Source: Verrucomicrobiota bacterium | GTDB lineage: Bacteria > Verrucomicrobiota > Verrucomicrobiia > Opitutales > Opitutaceae | Assembly: GCA_030604905.1 (NCBI GenBank) | Contig: JAUVVA010000005.1 | Span: 1-64,000, forward strand | DNA: 64,000 nucleotides | Reading direction: 5' to 3' | Shown here: positions 53,282-63,771 of the stretch, one piece after another | How the letters are laid out: every line of letters begins with the position of its first letter | Position numbering within the stretch: the first letter of the stretch is position 1 | Notes under the pieces: model-generated | Seen by the model: the letters and a program-made list of their open reading frames with translations, nothing else | What the model was told of the DNA's origin: nothing | Databases searched by the model: none | Translations under genes and position numbers: made by a program

Positions 53282-53845
53282 ATGCTCTTCCCGAAAAACC
53301 TCCGCCCCTCCCGCCTCCTCGCCGCCCTCGTGCTTTGCCTCGGCGTGCTCGCCGGTCCCGCCCACGCGTCTTTGATCAAGAACCCGGACATGGAGGCCGA
53401 CACCAACGGCGACGGCTGGCCCGACAACTGGCCCAAGCTCAAATCCGGCGGCACTTGGGAAAACGAAGCCGGCAACCACTTCATCCGGATGACCGCCACC
53501 GAGCCGAACAAGACCACCATGCTCTACATGGAGATCAACGTCCCCGCCGGCGTGAAGGAGCTCGAACTCTCCTGGCGCTGGCGCGTCTCCAACCTCGTCG
53601 TCGGCGCCCAGTCCTGGTTCGACGCCCGCATCATGATGGAGTGGATGGACGCCGGTCGCAGCAAGGTGAACCCCTCGCCCCGCGCTCCGAGCACCCGCAA
53701 CAACACCGACGGCTGGGTGCAGCGCTCCATGCGCATCACCGTGCCCGAGGGCGCGCGCATTCTCAAGTTCATGCCCTCCCTCTTCCAGGTGCAGAGCGGC
53801 ACGCTCGACATCGACGACGTCGTGCTCCGCCCCGTCACGCCCTGA
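53282..53845 (+). CDS. Secreted protein with carbohydrate-binding-like domain
   Basis: The 187-residue precursor has a signal peptide (LLAALVLCLGVLAGPAHAS). The mature part, LIKNPDMEADTNGDGWPDNW through WRWRVSNLVVGAQSWFDARI to GTLDIDDVVLRPV, has the look of a jelly-roll carbohydrate-binding module (CBM4/9/22-like), including the calcium-like DTNGDGWPD loop. No catalytic domain is attached. It may bind polysaccharide at the cell surface or serve as a secreted lectin-like factor. It lies 59 bp after the PEP-CTERM gene and ends with a strong terminator, so it is probably the third gene of the unit starting at 51017. ATG 53282 begins the signal peptide. Confidence 0.78.
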   Translation: MLFPKNLRPSRLLAALVLCLGVLAGPAHASLIKNPDMEADTNGDGWPDNWPKLKSGGTWENEAGNHFIRMTATEPNKTTMLYMEINVPAGVKELELSWRWRVSNLVVGAQSWFDARIMMEWMDAGRSKVNPSPRAPSTRNNTDGWVQRSMRITVPEGARILKFMPSLFQVQSGTLDIDDVVLRPVTP

Positions 53846-53870
53846 GCGAATCTATTGGATAAACATCTCG

Positions 53871-53908
53871 GCCGCTCGGTGACCTCAAATCACCGAGCGG
53901 CTTTTTTT
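53871..53908 (+). terminator. Intrinsic terminator closing the prepilin/PEP-CTERM unit
   Basis: GCCGCTCGGTGA (53871-53882) and TCACCGAGCGGC (53890-53901) form a perfect 12-bp stem with a seven-base loop and are followed by seven T residues. Confidence 0.95.
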
Positions 53909-53967
53909 GTGCGCCCGCCTCGAGGGAAACCGCAGATGATACCAGCAGCTAAAAAGATTCAGACTTT

Positions 53968-54213
53968 ACCACAGATTACACCGATGGACACAGATGGGCA
54001 AAGGCAGGACTTTAACCACTGATCACGCGGATGGCCGCAGATAATGACTGGTGAACGTCCTGCTTCTTATCTGTGATATCTGTGCCATCTGTGGTCAAAT
54101 TCCAGGCTCCAAAACTCTAGTTCTTCACAGCCGTCGGTCGCCGTATTCGCGTCCGCGAAGACTCTGTTTCGGCGATGATCTTATCTGCGTTCTTTGCGCT
54201 ATCTGCGGTCAAC
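53968..54213. repeat. Cluster of CACAGAT/CGCAGAT dispersed repeats in two orientations
   Basis: The 380-bp gap before the GH130 gene carries no coding signal. It holds two plus-oriented copies (53968-53995 and 54012-54042) of the pattern ACC(A/G)CAGAT with further (C/G)AGAT or GGAT steps about every nine to ten bases. Two minus-oriented copies lie at 54069-54095 and 54183-54213, reading ATCTGTG...ATCTGTGCC...ATCTGTGGT and ATCTGCG...ATCTGCGGT. GC is lower than average here. I associate this repeat type with verrucomicrobial genomes, but copies elsewhere cannot be checked here. Confidence 0.8.
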
Positions 54214-54225
54214 CATGACAGGACA

Positions 54226-55227
54226 CTAGGCCAGCGGCTTACAGGCCGCGATCAGGTCCTCGACCGGGGCCGAGGCGACCGCGATCACCGTGTCGGCCGC
54301 GCCGTAGTAGAGGCGCGCCTCGCCGCTTTCCTCGACCACGAAGCCGCAGGGGAAAATCACGCTGCCGCGGAAACCATCCACCTCATAGTCGGCCTCGGGA
54401 GCGAGCAGGGGCTCGCGCATCAGCCCGATCACCCGCGAGGGATCCTCGAGATCCAGCAGCGCCAGGCCGGCGTAGTAGGTCTTGAACCAGCCGCCCGACT
54501 CCCAGCCGAGCAGGCGCTTTTCCGGATCCTTGCGCACGGCGTGGATCGGCGTCAGCCAGCCGGCGCGGGTGCGCACGGGCGGCGCCGCCGGGCCGATCTT
54601 GCTGTTCGCGTAGGGCAGGTCGCGCGGCGCGAGCACCGGGCGGCACTCGCCCCAGCGCGAGAGATCCTTGGAGCGGCTCAGCCACATCGGAAAATCCTCC
54701 GCGCCGCCGCGCAGATACATCGGGAAGGGGCGCTCGAGGCGGACGTAGTCGCCGCCGATCTTTTCGGGGAAGAGCACCATGTTGCGGTTTTCCGGCGCGG
54801 AGAGTCCGGTGAAACGGTAGTGCTCGAAATCCTCCGTGGTCGCCATCACGCCGCAGACGCCGTGGGCGGTATCCACCGCGAAGCAGAGGTGCGCGAGGCC
54901 GTCGATCACCGTGATGCGCGGGTCGTAGATGCGGCGCACGAAGTCACTGCCGAAGCGTTCCGGGTAGAGGTGGCGCATGCCCGCGCGGGCCTTCTCCTCG
55001 TCGAGCACGGGCTTGGAGCGCGCGCTCCACGTGATGCCGTCGCTGCTCTCGGCGAAGCCGAGGTTGGTGCCGTCGAAACGCGGGTCGCCCCAGCGGCCGT
55101 AGTCGTTGCGAAAGAGCATGACGTAGCGGCCGGCAAACTTGGCCACGCCGGCGTTGAACACCGTGGTGGCGGGAAAGGGCACGTCCGTGTGGCGCAGGAC
55201 GGGATTGGCGGGATGGCGTTGAAGCAT
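54226..55227 (-). CDS. GH130 beta-mannoside phosphorylase-family protein
   Basis: The 333-residue protein has the five-bladed propeller of GH130. The start NPVLRHTDVPFPATTVFNAG, YVMLFRNDYGRWGDPRFDG, the catalytic aspartate D102 in RIYDPRITVIDG (family EDPR-like), LGWESGGWFKTYYAGLALL and the final GFRGSVIFPCGFVVEESGE are conserved segments. Enzymes of this family phosphorolyse beta-mannosides, releasing mannose 1-phosphate, or hydrolyse them. No signal peptide is visible, so it works inside the cell. Together with the GH5 genes nearby it suggests mannan or mannosyl-oligosaccharide use. It is the last gene of the minus-strand polysaccharide locus. Confidence 0.9.
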   Translation of the reverse strand: MLQRHPANPVLRHTDVPFPATTVFNAGVAKFAGRYVMLFRNDYGRWGDPRFDGTNLGFAESSDGITWSARSKPVLDEEKARAGMRHLYPERFGSDFVRRIYDPRITVIDGLAHLCFAVDTAHGVCGVMATTEDFEHYRFTGLSAPENRNMVLFPEKIGGDYVRLERPFPMYLRGGAEDFPMWLSRSKDLSRWGECRPVLAPRDLPYANSKIGPAAPPVRTRAGWLTPIHAVRKDPEKRLLGWESGGWFKTYYAGLALLDLEDPSRVIGLMREPLLAPEADYEVDGFRGSVIFPCGFVVEESGEARLYYGAADTVIAVASAPVEDLIAACKPLA

Positions 55228-55265
55228 GGCGCGAGTGCGAAGGAGGGGAAAGTGGATCCGAGGAC

Positions 55266-56843
<1,578 letters not shown>

Positions 56844-56864
56844 GTCGTGGGAAAGGCCGGCGGC

Positions 56865-58016
56865 TCAGCGGGTGGTTTCCAGCAGCGGCGCGACCTCGGT
56901 GAGCGCGACGTCCACGCGGTCGTGCACGGTGGTGGTGTAGCAGACGTAGCGATCGTGGAGGCAGAAGCAGGGGTGCGGGTGCAGGTGGATGATTTGCGTG
57001 AGCTCGCGCGCGAGCGGGCCGCGGTCCACGAGCGTGATCTCGCGCCCGCTGGCGACCTCGCGCAGGTGCACGCGGCAGTCGGCGGGATCGGGCAAGGCCA
57101 TGGCGTCGGCGACGAGCAGGCGGCCGTCGCGCGAGGAGTGCGCGTGCGAGAGCGAGCCGGGCCAGACGAGGGTCTCCTCGCGGGTGGCGAGGCTGACTTT
57201 TTTCACGCCGACGCCGTAGTGGAGATACCATATGTGGCGGCCGTCGGCGTCCCACCACTCGTGGCCGGAGTGGGAGACGGGCTCGCGGAGCAGGGGCTCC
57301 AGTTCCTTGCCGGGACGCGCGAGCCAGATGCGGTGGTAGGGGAGGGTGCCGTCGAAGGCCTCGCCGCGGCGGAGGGCGTCGTCCCAGTATTCGTGGGCGA
57401 TGATCTGCAGCTCGGGGTCGTTCGGGCAGCCGAGGGCGTGGTCGAGGTTTTTGCCGTCGGTGCGGCACCAGAGGCGAAACTCGCCGTCGGCGACGCTCAT
57501 GTCGCCGATGATGGAGACGAAGACGCCGTCGGAGCGGAGGAGGCGGAGGTCGAGGTTGAAGCGGGATTTGTCGGGCGTGAAGGTGGGGTGCGTGGCGAGG
57601 GAGATGAGGCGCAGGCCGCGCACGAGCTCGGCGGGCACGGCGCCCACGCGCTCGGCGGCGTCGCCGGGGAGGGGGCCGCGTCGCCAGACCTCGTAGTTAT
57701 TGCACCAATACGCCTGACCGGTGGCGTGGTCTATCCAGGCGCGCGAGCTGCCCAGCTGCGTCTCGGGGAAGACGCGCAGCTCGTCGGTCTCGAAGTCGAC
57801 GAGAGCGAGGACGGGCACGGCGTGGCGGCCGCCGGGCGGGGGGAAGGCGGCGTGAAACCAGAGGTGGCGGCCGTCGTCGGTCCATGCCGGATGGGTGTAG
57901 TAGAAGCTCTGCTGCACCGGGGCGATCCGGGTGGTGAGGATGTGCGAGACGGCACCGTTGGCAGGGTTCGTCCAGGCGCTGAAGTGACGGGAGGTCGCGG
58001 GGGTGCGGAGGGCCAT
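56865..58016 (-). CDS. Oligogalacturonate lyase-like beta-propeller (PL22 type)
   Basis: The 383-residue protein has the repeated propeller blades of oligogalacturonate lyases: PAWTDDGRHLWFHAAFPPPG, the metal-site segment SHSGHEWWDADGRHIWYLHY and SLSHAHSSRDGRLLVADAM. The histidines in these segments match the metal-binding and catalytic histidines of PL22 by position, as far as can be judged. It lacks a signal peptide, as expected for a cytoplasmic enzyme acting on short unsaturated oligogalacturonides. Another carbohydrate specificity is possible because the neighbours are GH130 and GH5. It is followed by the FAD oxidoreductase gene. Confidence 0.8.
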   Translation of the reverse strand: MALRTPATSRHFSAWTNPANGAVSHILTTRIAPVQQSFYYTHPAWTDDGRHLWFHAAFPPPGGRHAVPVLALVDFETDELRVFPETQLGSSRAWIDHATGQAYWCNNYEVWRRGPLPGDAAERVGAVPAELVRGLRLISLATHPTFTPDKSRFNLDLRLLRSDGVFVSIIGDMSVADGEFRLWCRTDGKNLDHALGCPNDPELQIIAHEYWDDALRRGEAFDGTLPYHRIWLARPGKELEPLLREPVSHSGHEWWDADGRHIWYLHYGVGVKKVSLATREETLVWPGSLSHAHSSRDGRLLVADAMALPDPADCRVHLREVASGREITLVDRGPLARELTQIIHLHPHPCFCLHDRYVCYTTTVHDRVDVALTEVAPLLETTR

Positions 58017-58025
58017 GGCGGGCGA

Positions 58026-58811
58026 TTACAGCGAATCGGTGTAGGTGAGCCAGACGTGGGTGGGCGGAGGCGGGCCGCTCATGTCGTTCAGTTCCTCGGC
58101 GGTGTAGAAGTGGCGCATCCCGGAGGGCGAGTGGAAGAAGAGCGCGGTCACCCGCTGGCGAGGTCTGATGACGAGGATCGTGTCGCTGATGAATTGCCAC
58201 CCTTCCGGGGATTGCGCGGCGACGCGTGCGATCACGCGGTGGCGGGCGTCGGTCGTCGGGCGATGCAGTCGCGTGGCGCCGCGTTCCACGGTGATCGTCT
58301 CGGTGCCCAGCTGCGCGGCCATGGTGGCGTGTCCACGGTGAATGATGCGCAGCGAGCCCTCGGGGAAGGCGCTCGGGTCGTTGTTGATGAATTCGATGTC
58401 GAGGCCGGAGGGCAGGGTGCTTCCGGGGGCCGGCGGCCGGGGCGTGATGATCGCCAGTGCGGCGCTTGCGCCGGTCGGCGGGGAGATGCTGCCGATTTTC
58501 ACCGGATCCAGGAGACCGGTGACAGGATCGGGCCGGAGCGGCTTTTTGTAGATGTCGAAGGGGCCGCGGTCGGGTGGCGAGAAGGGGGAGCTGATGGCGT
58601 AGGGCGACGAGCTGATGACGTGAAGGTCGCGGCCGACCTTGAGCGAGTAGGCGCCGGGGCTCTCGTCGATGAAGAGGAAGCGGAGCTGGGCCGGGGGCTT
58701 CGGCGGGTTTTGCGCGAGGGCCTTCGCGGGAGCGGCAAGGAGCGCGAGCGTGATCGCGATAACCGCGCCCAGGGTTCGGGCAAGGAGGCGGAGCGGGAGC
58801 GGTATTTTCAT
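58026..58811 (-). CDS. Secreted hypothetical protein coupled to Verru_Chthon cassette protein A
   Basis: The 261-residue precursor has a signal peptide (RTLGAVIAITLALLAAPAKA). The mature part is proline-rich (LAQNPPKPPAQLRFLFIDES) and then beta-rich, with SLKVGRDLHVISSSPYAISS and QFISDTILVIRPRQRVTALF, ending THVWLTYTDSL. I recognise no domain. Its ATG overlaps the stop of cassette protein A (ATGA), so the two are translationally coupled and probably act together, for example as pilus-like component and cargo or accessory protein. The remaining cassette genes (B, C, D) usually found with A are not in the window. Confidence 0.75.
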   Translation of the reverse strand: MKIPLPLRLLARTLGAVIAITLALLAAPAKALAQNPPKPPAQLRFLFIDESPGAYSLKVGRDLHVISSSPYAISSPFSPPDRGPFDIYKKPLRPDPVTGLLDPVKIGSISPPTGASAALAIITPRPPAPGSTLPSGLDIEFINNDPSAFPEGSLRIIHRGHATMAAQLGTETITVERGATRLHRPTTDARHRVIARVAAQSPEGWQFISDTILVIRPRQRVTALFFHSPSGMRHFYTAEELNDMSGPPPPTHVWLTYTDSL

Positions 58812-61800
58812 AGATCCTCGGGGCCGAGCCAACGGAAGCTGACGACGACGTAGCGTCGGCCGAAATGGATGTTGGAGGCGTCGGTGGGAACGTCTTCGGG
58901 GTTGTCGCCGGTGGAGCCGGATCTGGGGCGCACGTAATCGGGCAGGCGTTGCACCACGGCCTCGCACCAGGCGCGGGCCTCCACGGCTCCGGTGGCCGGG
59001 TTGGTCGCATCGCCGTAGGTGCGGATCGTGAAGGTGTCGGACCGCGCGCTGAGGCTGTCGCCGATCGTGGACAAGACGTCGCCTTGGAGGAGGTAGCCGG
59101 GGAAGCCGCTGATGACATTGGGCATGCGGTAGGCGACCTCGGCGAGGACGGGGCCGGTGCCGCCCACGCCGGAGGGGCGGTTGGCGGTGGCGGTGGATAC
59201 CGAGTTGAACGGGGCGGGCACGACGGCGGGGCGGTTGATCACCTTGTCGAGCGCGGACTGGAGGGCGCCGGAGAGGCCGAGGTCGAGCGGATCGTCGGCG
59301 AGGGGGAAGAGGGCGTGCGCGGAGCTGCGCGGCGGGGTGGGCGGCAGGCGTCGATTGACGAACTGCGAGAGCGAGAGAAAGGGGCCGCGCTTGCGCACGT
59401 GGAGCACCATCTCCCGGGCGAGCTGGTCGATCTCTCCGGGGCTGAGATCGCGGAAGCCGGTCCAGGCGTTTTCGGTGTTGCCGGCGCTGGCGCCGGCGGA
59501 GCCGCCGCTGCGGTCGAGGGTGCGGGCGAAGGGCGCGGAGGGCGCGGTTTCGGTGCCGGTGGGCACGCCCTTGAGCGCGGAGAGCACGGTGCGCCACGCA
59601 TCGACGGAGGTGGAGTTGATGTTGAAGGCGCCCTCGACCAGCAGGTTTTTGGCGGGTTCGTAAACCCCGCGGAAAGCGGTCTCGTCGTCGAGGGGCACCA
59701 GCGTCGGATCGCGGAAGGGACGATAGCGGGCGTTGACGAGTTTTTGCGTCGCGAAGTCGAAGGATCCGGAGGCGGGGAAGGACGAGAAGTGGAAGCGGTC
59801 CCAGAGGATTTCGTTGAGCAGGTAGGAGCCGTCGTAGTGGTAGCCAAAGTGGCCCTTGGAAATGAAGACGCGGTCGCGGTCGACCCGGGGATTGGGGTAG
59901 GAATTTCCGATCGGGTAGTTGACCTGCCAGGCGTGGACGGTGGTGGCGTTGCCGTGGTTGGACGTGCCGGTGATTCCGGTGAGATGGCCGATGGTGTTGA
60001 AGTGCTGGAGCTGACCGAGGGAGTTGAGTTCGCGACCGGGGGCGGGGACGTCGTAGAGGACGTTGACGAAGCCGACGTCGCCGAGCAGCTCGGGCGCGGC
60101 GGTGTCGAGGAAGAGGCCGACGCCGGTGTTGCGCAGGCCCCAGCGGACTTGGTTGGTGCTGCCGGGGCGGCGGACGAAGTGCGCGAGGAGGTAGGGGTTG
60201 GGCGTGGAGTCGGTGCCGCCGGTGGCTCCGTCTTTCATGAAGGCGCGGGCCCATTGCAGGGGGTGCTGGTTGTCGGAGAGGAAGCCCATGGGGCGGATGA
60301 CATGGGTGCGGTAATTGACCTGCGAGAAAGTCGCCTGCTGCACGCCGGAGGTGGCGCCGTCGATCAGGGCGAAGAAGGCGCCTCCGCCCTGCCGCAGGCC
60401 GTCGGAGATGGGGTAGACGAGGAATCCGGCTCCGGGATTCTCCACGGTCGATTCGGTGCTGGGTCGACGGCTGCCGACGCGGGCGATCTGGTTGGCGGTG
60501 ACGGGGTCGCCAAGGTAGAGGTGGGCCACCATGCTGCTGCCGGCCGTGTAGAGCGCGGCGCGGGTCTTGTCCGCCGGGATGCGCTGTCCGGTGTCGAAGG
60601 AGAGACTCGTGGAGGGATCGTAGTCGTCGATCAGGATCGCCTCCACGCCGGCCTGCGCGGCCGCTCCTGCCGGGATGGCGACGTCAGTATCCAGCGAGAA
60701 GATACGAGCTTCGCCCGGGGCGAGGCCCTCGGTGTTGCGGAGCAGCAGGCGAATGGCGCCGGTGTAGCCGTTGCCGAGGTCGGTGTAGGAGGCGGGCGGG
60801 GTGAAGAGGGCGAGGTCGGGCGGGGAGCTTTCGTCGGTCCAATCGCCAAAGCGCAGGCTGGGGGAGAAATCGGTGAACCGAAGCCGGTAGTCGGCGGGGG
60901 CGATGGGCACGTTGTAGGGATTGGCCAATACAACCATGGGCAGGATGTCCACGCGAACGGTTCCGCTGCGGTTCACCCCGTCGGCGTCGGCCGCGGCGGG
61001 ACCGATGCGCAGCCGGTAAAAGAGTTTTCCTTGGACGAGCATGGGATGGAGCCCGTGCTGGGTGGCGGTGGAGAGGCGCGGGGCGAGCGCGGCGCCGGTG
61101 CCGAGGCGGTGGTAGGACCAGAGCTGCTCCCAGGTGGCCGAGTAGGTGAAGATGTCGGCGTAGGAGGTGCTTCCGCTGAGGATGTTTGGGTAGGCGGCCG
61201 CATAAGGGGAGGAGGCGGCGGAGATAAGCGGGTTGTGGGAGGCGGCGGGGGCGGGCGAGAAGCCCGCGCCGTTGAGCGCGGCGCGAAAGTCGCCGAGAGT
61301 GGGGCGGCCGAGGATGTGGGTGAGATCGCGCTTGAGCCCGCCGTTGCGTGTGTCGGCGAGCACGCCGCGCGAGTGGAGCGTGAGGTCGTGGAAGCGCTCT
61401 CGAAGCCGACTGTGGTAAACCGGATCGTTGTTCAGGAAACCGAGCTGGGTGAGGGTGAGCGCGCGGCCGAGCAGGGCATGCTTCGGGTCGTAGAAGGGCT
61501 GCAGGCCGCCGATGCCGTTGGTCGCCATAGCCTCGATGACGGGACGTTGGGCGGAGCGGCGTCGGATGCGGTTGTCGGCCGAGTCCGCCGAGCTGGAGCC
61601 GGTGTCGCGGGAGTCGGTGAGGCCGGCGCGCGCTTTGACGCCCTCGTCGCCCACCCACCAGGCGTAGTGGCCGATGGTCGCGGGGCCGGCCTGTCCGGGA
61701 ACATTGTCAGCGATTATCGGGATCTGCGGCGCGGTGACGGCCCGATCAAGCGTGGCGGCGGAGTCGGCTGCCGCGGAGTTCTTGACGAGCAGGCGATGGG

Positions 61801-62404
61801 GTCGGCCCGCCGAGTCGAGGATTGGCTCGAGGGGGCTGCTGGTCGCGGTGAGGCCGGTGACGATGTCGCCGGGGCTGAAGGTGGCGGGGTTGTTCTCGTT
61901 GCCGCTGACGAGCCAGGCTTGCAGCTCGGGCTGGGGGTTGATGCTCGGAGCATCGTTGGGGTCGAAGGCGGCATTGTTGCCATCGCGCCAGGCTCCGGTC
62001 CAGCGGCGGTTGCGTTGGGCGCGCCAATAGGCGTCGATGCCGTCGAGCACGGTCGCGGCGTTGGCGGGGGAGAGATCGACGCCGCTCGCCGCATCTTGCG
62101 TGGCATTGGTGGGCATCGGCTGGACATCGGCCGTGGCGGTGACGCGCTGGTCGGGGCCGGTGTGGCGCTGGAGCTGGCCGAGGGCGAGGTTGAGCGCGAA
62201 GAGGGCGTTTTGGCGCGCCTGGGCCTGGGATTGCGTGTTGGTGGCGACCTGTGTCTCGACGCGGGTGAAGGTGGCGAGGCCGACGAGGATGAGGACGAGA
62301 AACGCGACCAGAACGATGGTGACGATGAGCGCGAAACCGGCCGAGCGGGGACGCGGCGAGGCGAGGGAAGCGGGACCCATGGGGGCTGCGGCGGGGCGGT
62401 GCAT
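58808..62404 (-). CDS. Verru_Chthon cassette protein A homologue (GspK-like prepilin giant)
   Basis: The 1198-residue protein begins with a prepilin-like leader ending SAG23 and the helix FALIVTIVLVAFLVLILVGL; the +5 position is valine, not glutamate. A lysine/arginine-poor extracellular part follows with TFTRVETQVATNTQSQAQAR and the segment NALFALNLALGQLQRHTGPD, and then WVGDEGVKARAGL and SLSQFVNRRL. These match Verru_Chthon cassette protein A (TIGR02600), a large protein of the verrucomicrobial type II-like secretion cassette. The missing glutamate is as in GspK-type tip pseudopilins. It lies between a GH5 gene (upstream) and a coupled secreted protein gene (downstream). Confidence 0.85.
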   Translation of the reverse strand: MHRPAAAPMGPASLASPRPRSAGFALIVTIVLVAFLVLILVGLATFTRVETQVATNTQSQAQARQNALFALNLALGQLQRHTGPDQRVTATADVQPMPTNATQDAASGVDLSPANAATVLDGIDAYWRAQRNRRWTGAWRDGNNAAFDPNDAPSINPQPELQAWLVSGNENNPATFSPGDIVTGLTATSSPLEPILDSAGRPHRLLVKNSAAADSAATLDRAVTAPQIPIIADNVPGQAGPATIGHYAWWVGDEGVKARAGLTDSRDTGSSSADSADNRIRRRSAQRPVIEAMATNGIGGLQPFYDPKHALLGRALTLTQLGFLNNDPVYHSRLRERFHDLTLHSRGVLADTRNGGLKRDLTHILGRPTLGDFRAALNGAGFSPAPAASHNPLISAASSPYAAAYPNILSGSTSYADIFTYSATWEQLWSYHRLGTGAALAPRLSTATQHGLHPMLVQGKLFYRLRIGPAAADADGVNRSGTVRVDILPMVVLANPYNVPIAPADYRLRFTDFSPSLRFGDWTDESSPPDLALFTPPASYTDLGNGYTGAIRLLLRNTEGLAPGEARIFSLDTDVAIPAGAAAQAGVEAILIDDYDPSTSLSFDTGQRIPADKTRAALYTAGSSMVAHLYLGDPVTANQIARVGSRRPSTESTVENPGAGFLVYPISDGLRQGGGAFFALIDGATSGVQQATFSQVNYRTHVIRPMGFLSDNQHPLQWARAFMKDGATGGTDSTPNPYLLAHFVRRPGSTNQVRWGLRNTGVGLFLDTAAPELLGDVGFVNVLYDVPAPGRELNSLGQLQHFNTIGHLTGITGTSNHGNATTVHAWQVNYPIGNSYPNPRVDRDRVFISKGHFGYHYDGSYLLNEILWDRFHFSSFPASGSFDFATQKLVNARYRPFRDPTLVPLDDETAFRGVYEPAKNLLVEGAFNINSTSVDAWRTVLSALKGVPTGTETAPSAPFARTLDRSGGSAGASAGNTENAWTGFRDLSPGEIDQLAREMVLHVRKRGPFLSLSQFVNRRLPPTPPRSSAHALFPLADDPLDLGLSGALQSALDKVINRPAVVPAPFNSVSTATANRPSGVGGTGPVLAEVAYRMPNVISGFPGYLLQGDVLSTIGDSLSARSDTFTIRTYGDATNPATGAVEARAWCEAVVQRLPDYVRPRSGSTGDNPEDVPTDASNIHFGRRYVVVSFRWLGPEDL

Positions 62405-62470
62405 GGGTGGGGAGTGGGACGAATGCCGACGCAGGGCGGCGACGGGTTTTGGCGTGGCGTTCGTATCCGT

Positions 62471-63670
62471 TTATCGGAGACGGGAAGGCGGCGGGAACTG
62501 CTTGCCGGAGAGGGCGTCCTTGGCCGGCTGGCCCCAGAAGGGCGTGGGCGTGTAGTTCCAGTCGGAGATCATGATCGGCGTGGCCCAGGCGTGGAAGGAC
62601 CAGCCGGTCCAGTGGAGGCGGTGCTGCTGGATGAGGCCAAGCATGTCGGGCACCCAGGTCTCGGCGTCTTCCTGGATCTCGTGCGGCATGAAATCCATCT
62701 TGCGGATGTCGGCGCCGACCTCGCCGACGAAGATCGGGTGGAGCGCGGCGGCGTCGAGGAAGCGCTTTTGCCAGCCGCGTTTCCAGGGGTAGATGTGCGA
62801 GGCATACATGATGCCGTTGCCCTGCGGGTCGGAGAGCGCGAAGCCGTTGACTACGCCGGAGAGATCGTAGGCCCAGTCGAGGCCGCCGGCGATGATGATG
62901 TTGCGCGCGCCGGTGGCGCGGATCACGTCCACGGCGAGCTGCATGCCGGGGGAGTGGAAGCCGTGGGTCTTGGCCTTTTCGGCGGCGTCGAGAAAGGCGG
63001 ATTCGTCCACGGTGTTTTTGGGCTTCTCGGCGACGAAGCCGCCGTCGCGCCAGACTTCCCAGGAGATGCCGTGGGGCTCGTTGATGATGTCGAAGAGGAC
63101 GGCGGGGTGGTTTTTGTAGCGCAGGGCGACATCGACCCAGAAAACGAGGTGCTCGTCGCGTATGGCGCGGTAGCGGTGGTTGTCGATGACGAGGTAGGCG
63201 CCGCGGTTGGCGGCGGCGACCACGGCGGCGTCCACGAGCGCGCGGTAGGCGGCGCCGTGGTCGGTCTGGCCGGCGCTGCGGTTGGTGGGCTTGCCGCGGC
63301 CGAACCAATACTCGTCCTTCACGGCGAGGCGGATAACGTTGGCGCGCCAGTTGTCGATCGCCTCGAGGGTGGAGGCGACGGGGCCGTGGCCCTCGGGCTG
63401 GATCTCGAGGCCGGGGATGGCGACGCCCTGGAGCCAGACCTCGCGGCCGTTCGTATCCACCAAACGGTTACCGGAGACGCGCAGTTCGGAGGGCCAGGCG
63501 GCGGGATTGGGCGTCTCGGCGGGCGGGTTGGCGGGGTAGTTGCGCGGCTTGGTGTCCACGGCGGGTGCGGCGGGCGGGGTCGCGGCGGGCGTCGCGGCGA
63601 GGGCGGCGGACGCGAGGCAGGCGAACGCGAGGGCGAGGCCGCAGCCAAGGAGGCGAGAGGACGGGGGCAT
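62471..63670 (-). CDS. Secreted GH5 endoglycanase
   Basis: The 399-residue precursor has a signal peptide (LLGCGLALAFACLASAALAA) and a proline- and alanine-rich linker. The GH5 barrel starts at NRLVDTNGREVWLQGVAIPG. The catalytic acid/base is E198 in VLFDIINEPHGISW, the nucleophile is E317 in ALHPIFVGEVGAD, and NIIIAGGLDWAYDLSGVV and GIMYASHIYPWKRGW are typical. It is an exported cellulase/mannanase-type enzyme; the substrate is not decided by sequence. ATG 63670 starts the signal peptide. A second GH5 gene with the same C-terminus lies upstream and is cut by the window edge. Confidence 0.92.
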   Translation of the reverse strand: MPPSSRLLGCGLALAFACLASAALAATPAATPPAAPAVDTKPRNYPANPPAETPNPAAWPSELRVSGNRLVDTNGREVWLQGVAIPGLEIQPEGHGPVASTLEAIDNWRANVIRLAVKDEYWFGRGKPTNRSAGQTDHGAAYRALVDAAVVAAANRGAYLVIDNHRYRAIRDEHLVFWVDVALRYKNHPAVLFDIINEPHGISWEVWRDGGFVAEKPKNTVDESAFLDAAEKAKTHGFHSPGMQLAVDVIRATGARNIIIAGGLDWAYDLSGVVNGFALSDPQGNGIMYASHIYPWKRGWQKRFLDAAALHPIFVGEVGADIRKMDFMPHEIQEDAETWVPDMLGLIQQHRLHWTGWSFHAWATPIMISDWNYTPTPFWGQPAKDALSGKQFPPPSRLR

Positions 63671-63771
63671 GGGCGTGGTGGCTGAGGCGGGGGCTAGGGC
63701 TGGGGCGGCGACGCGGGCGTGCGGACGCCGCTCCGACGGGGGTGGCGAAGCGGCGGCGGGTGGGGGAGTTT

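Noticed and set aside
53968-54213. Possible CRISPR array
   Set aside because: The repeats are degenerate, occur in both orientations and lack unique spacers of even length; no cas gene is present.
58865-63685. 1606-residue open frame on the plus strand
   Set aside because: It spans the complement of two well-supported genes (cassette protein A and GH5) and has no recognisable domain.
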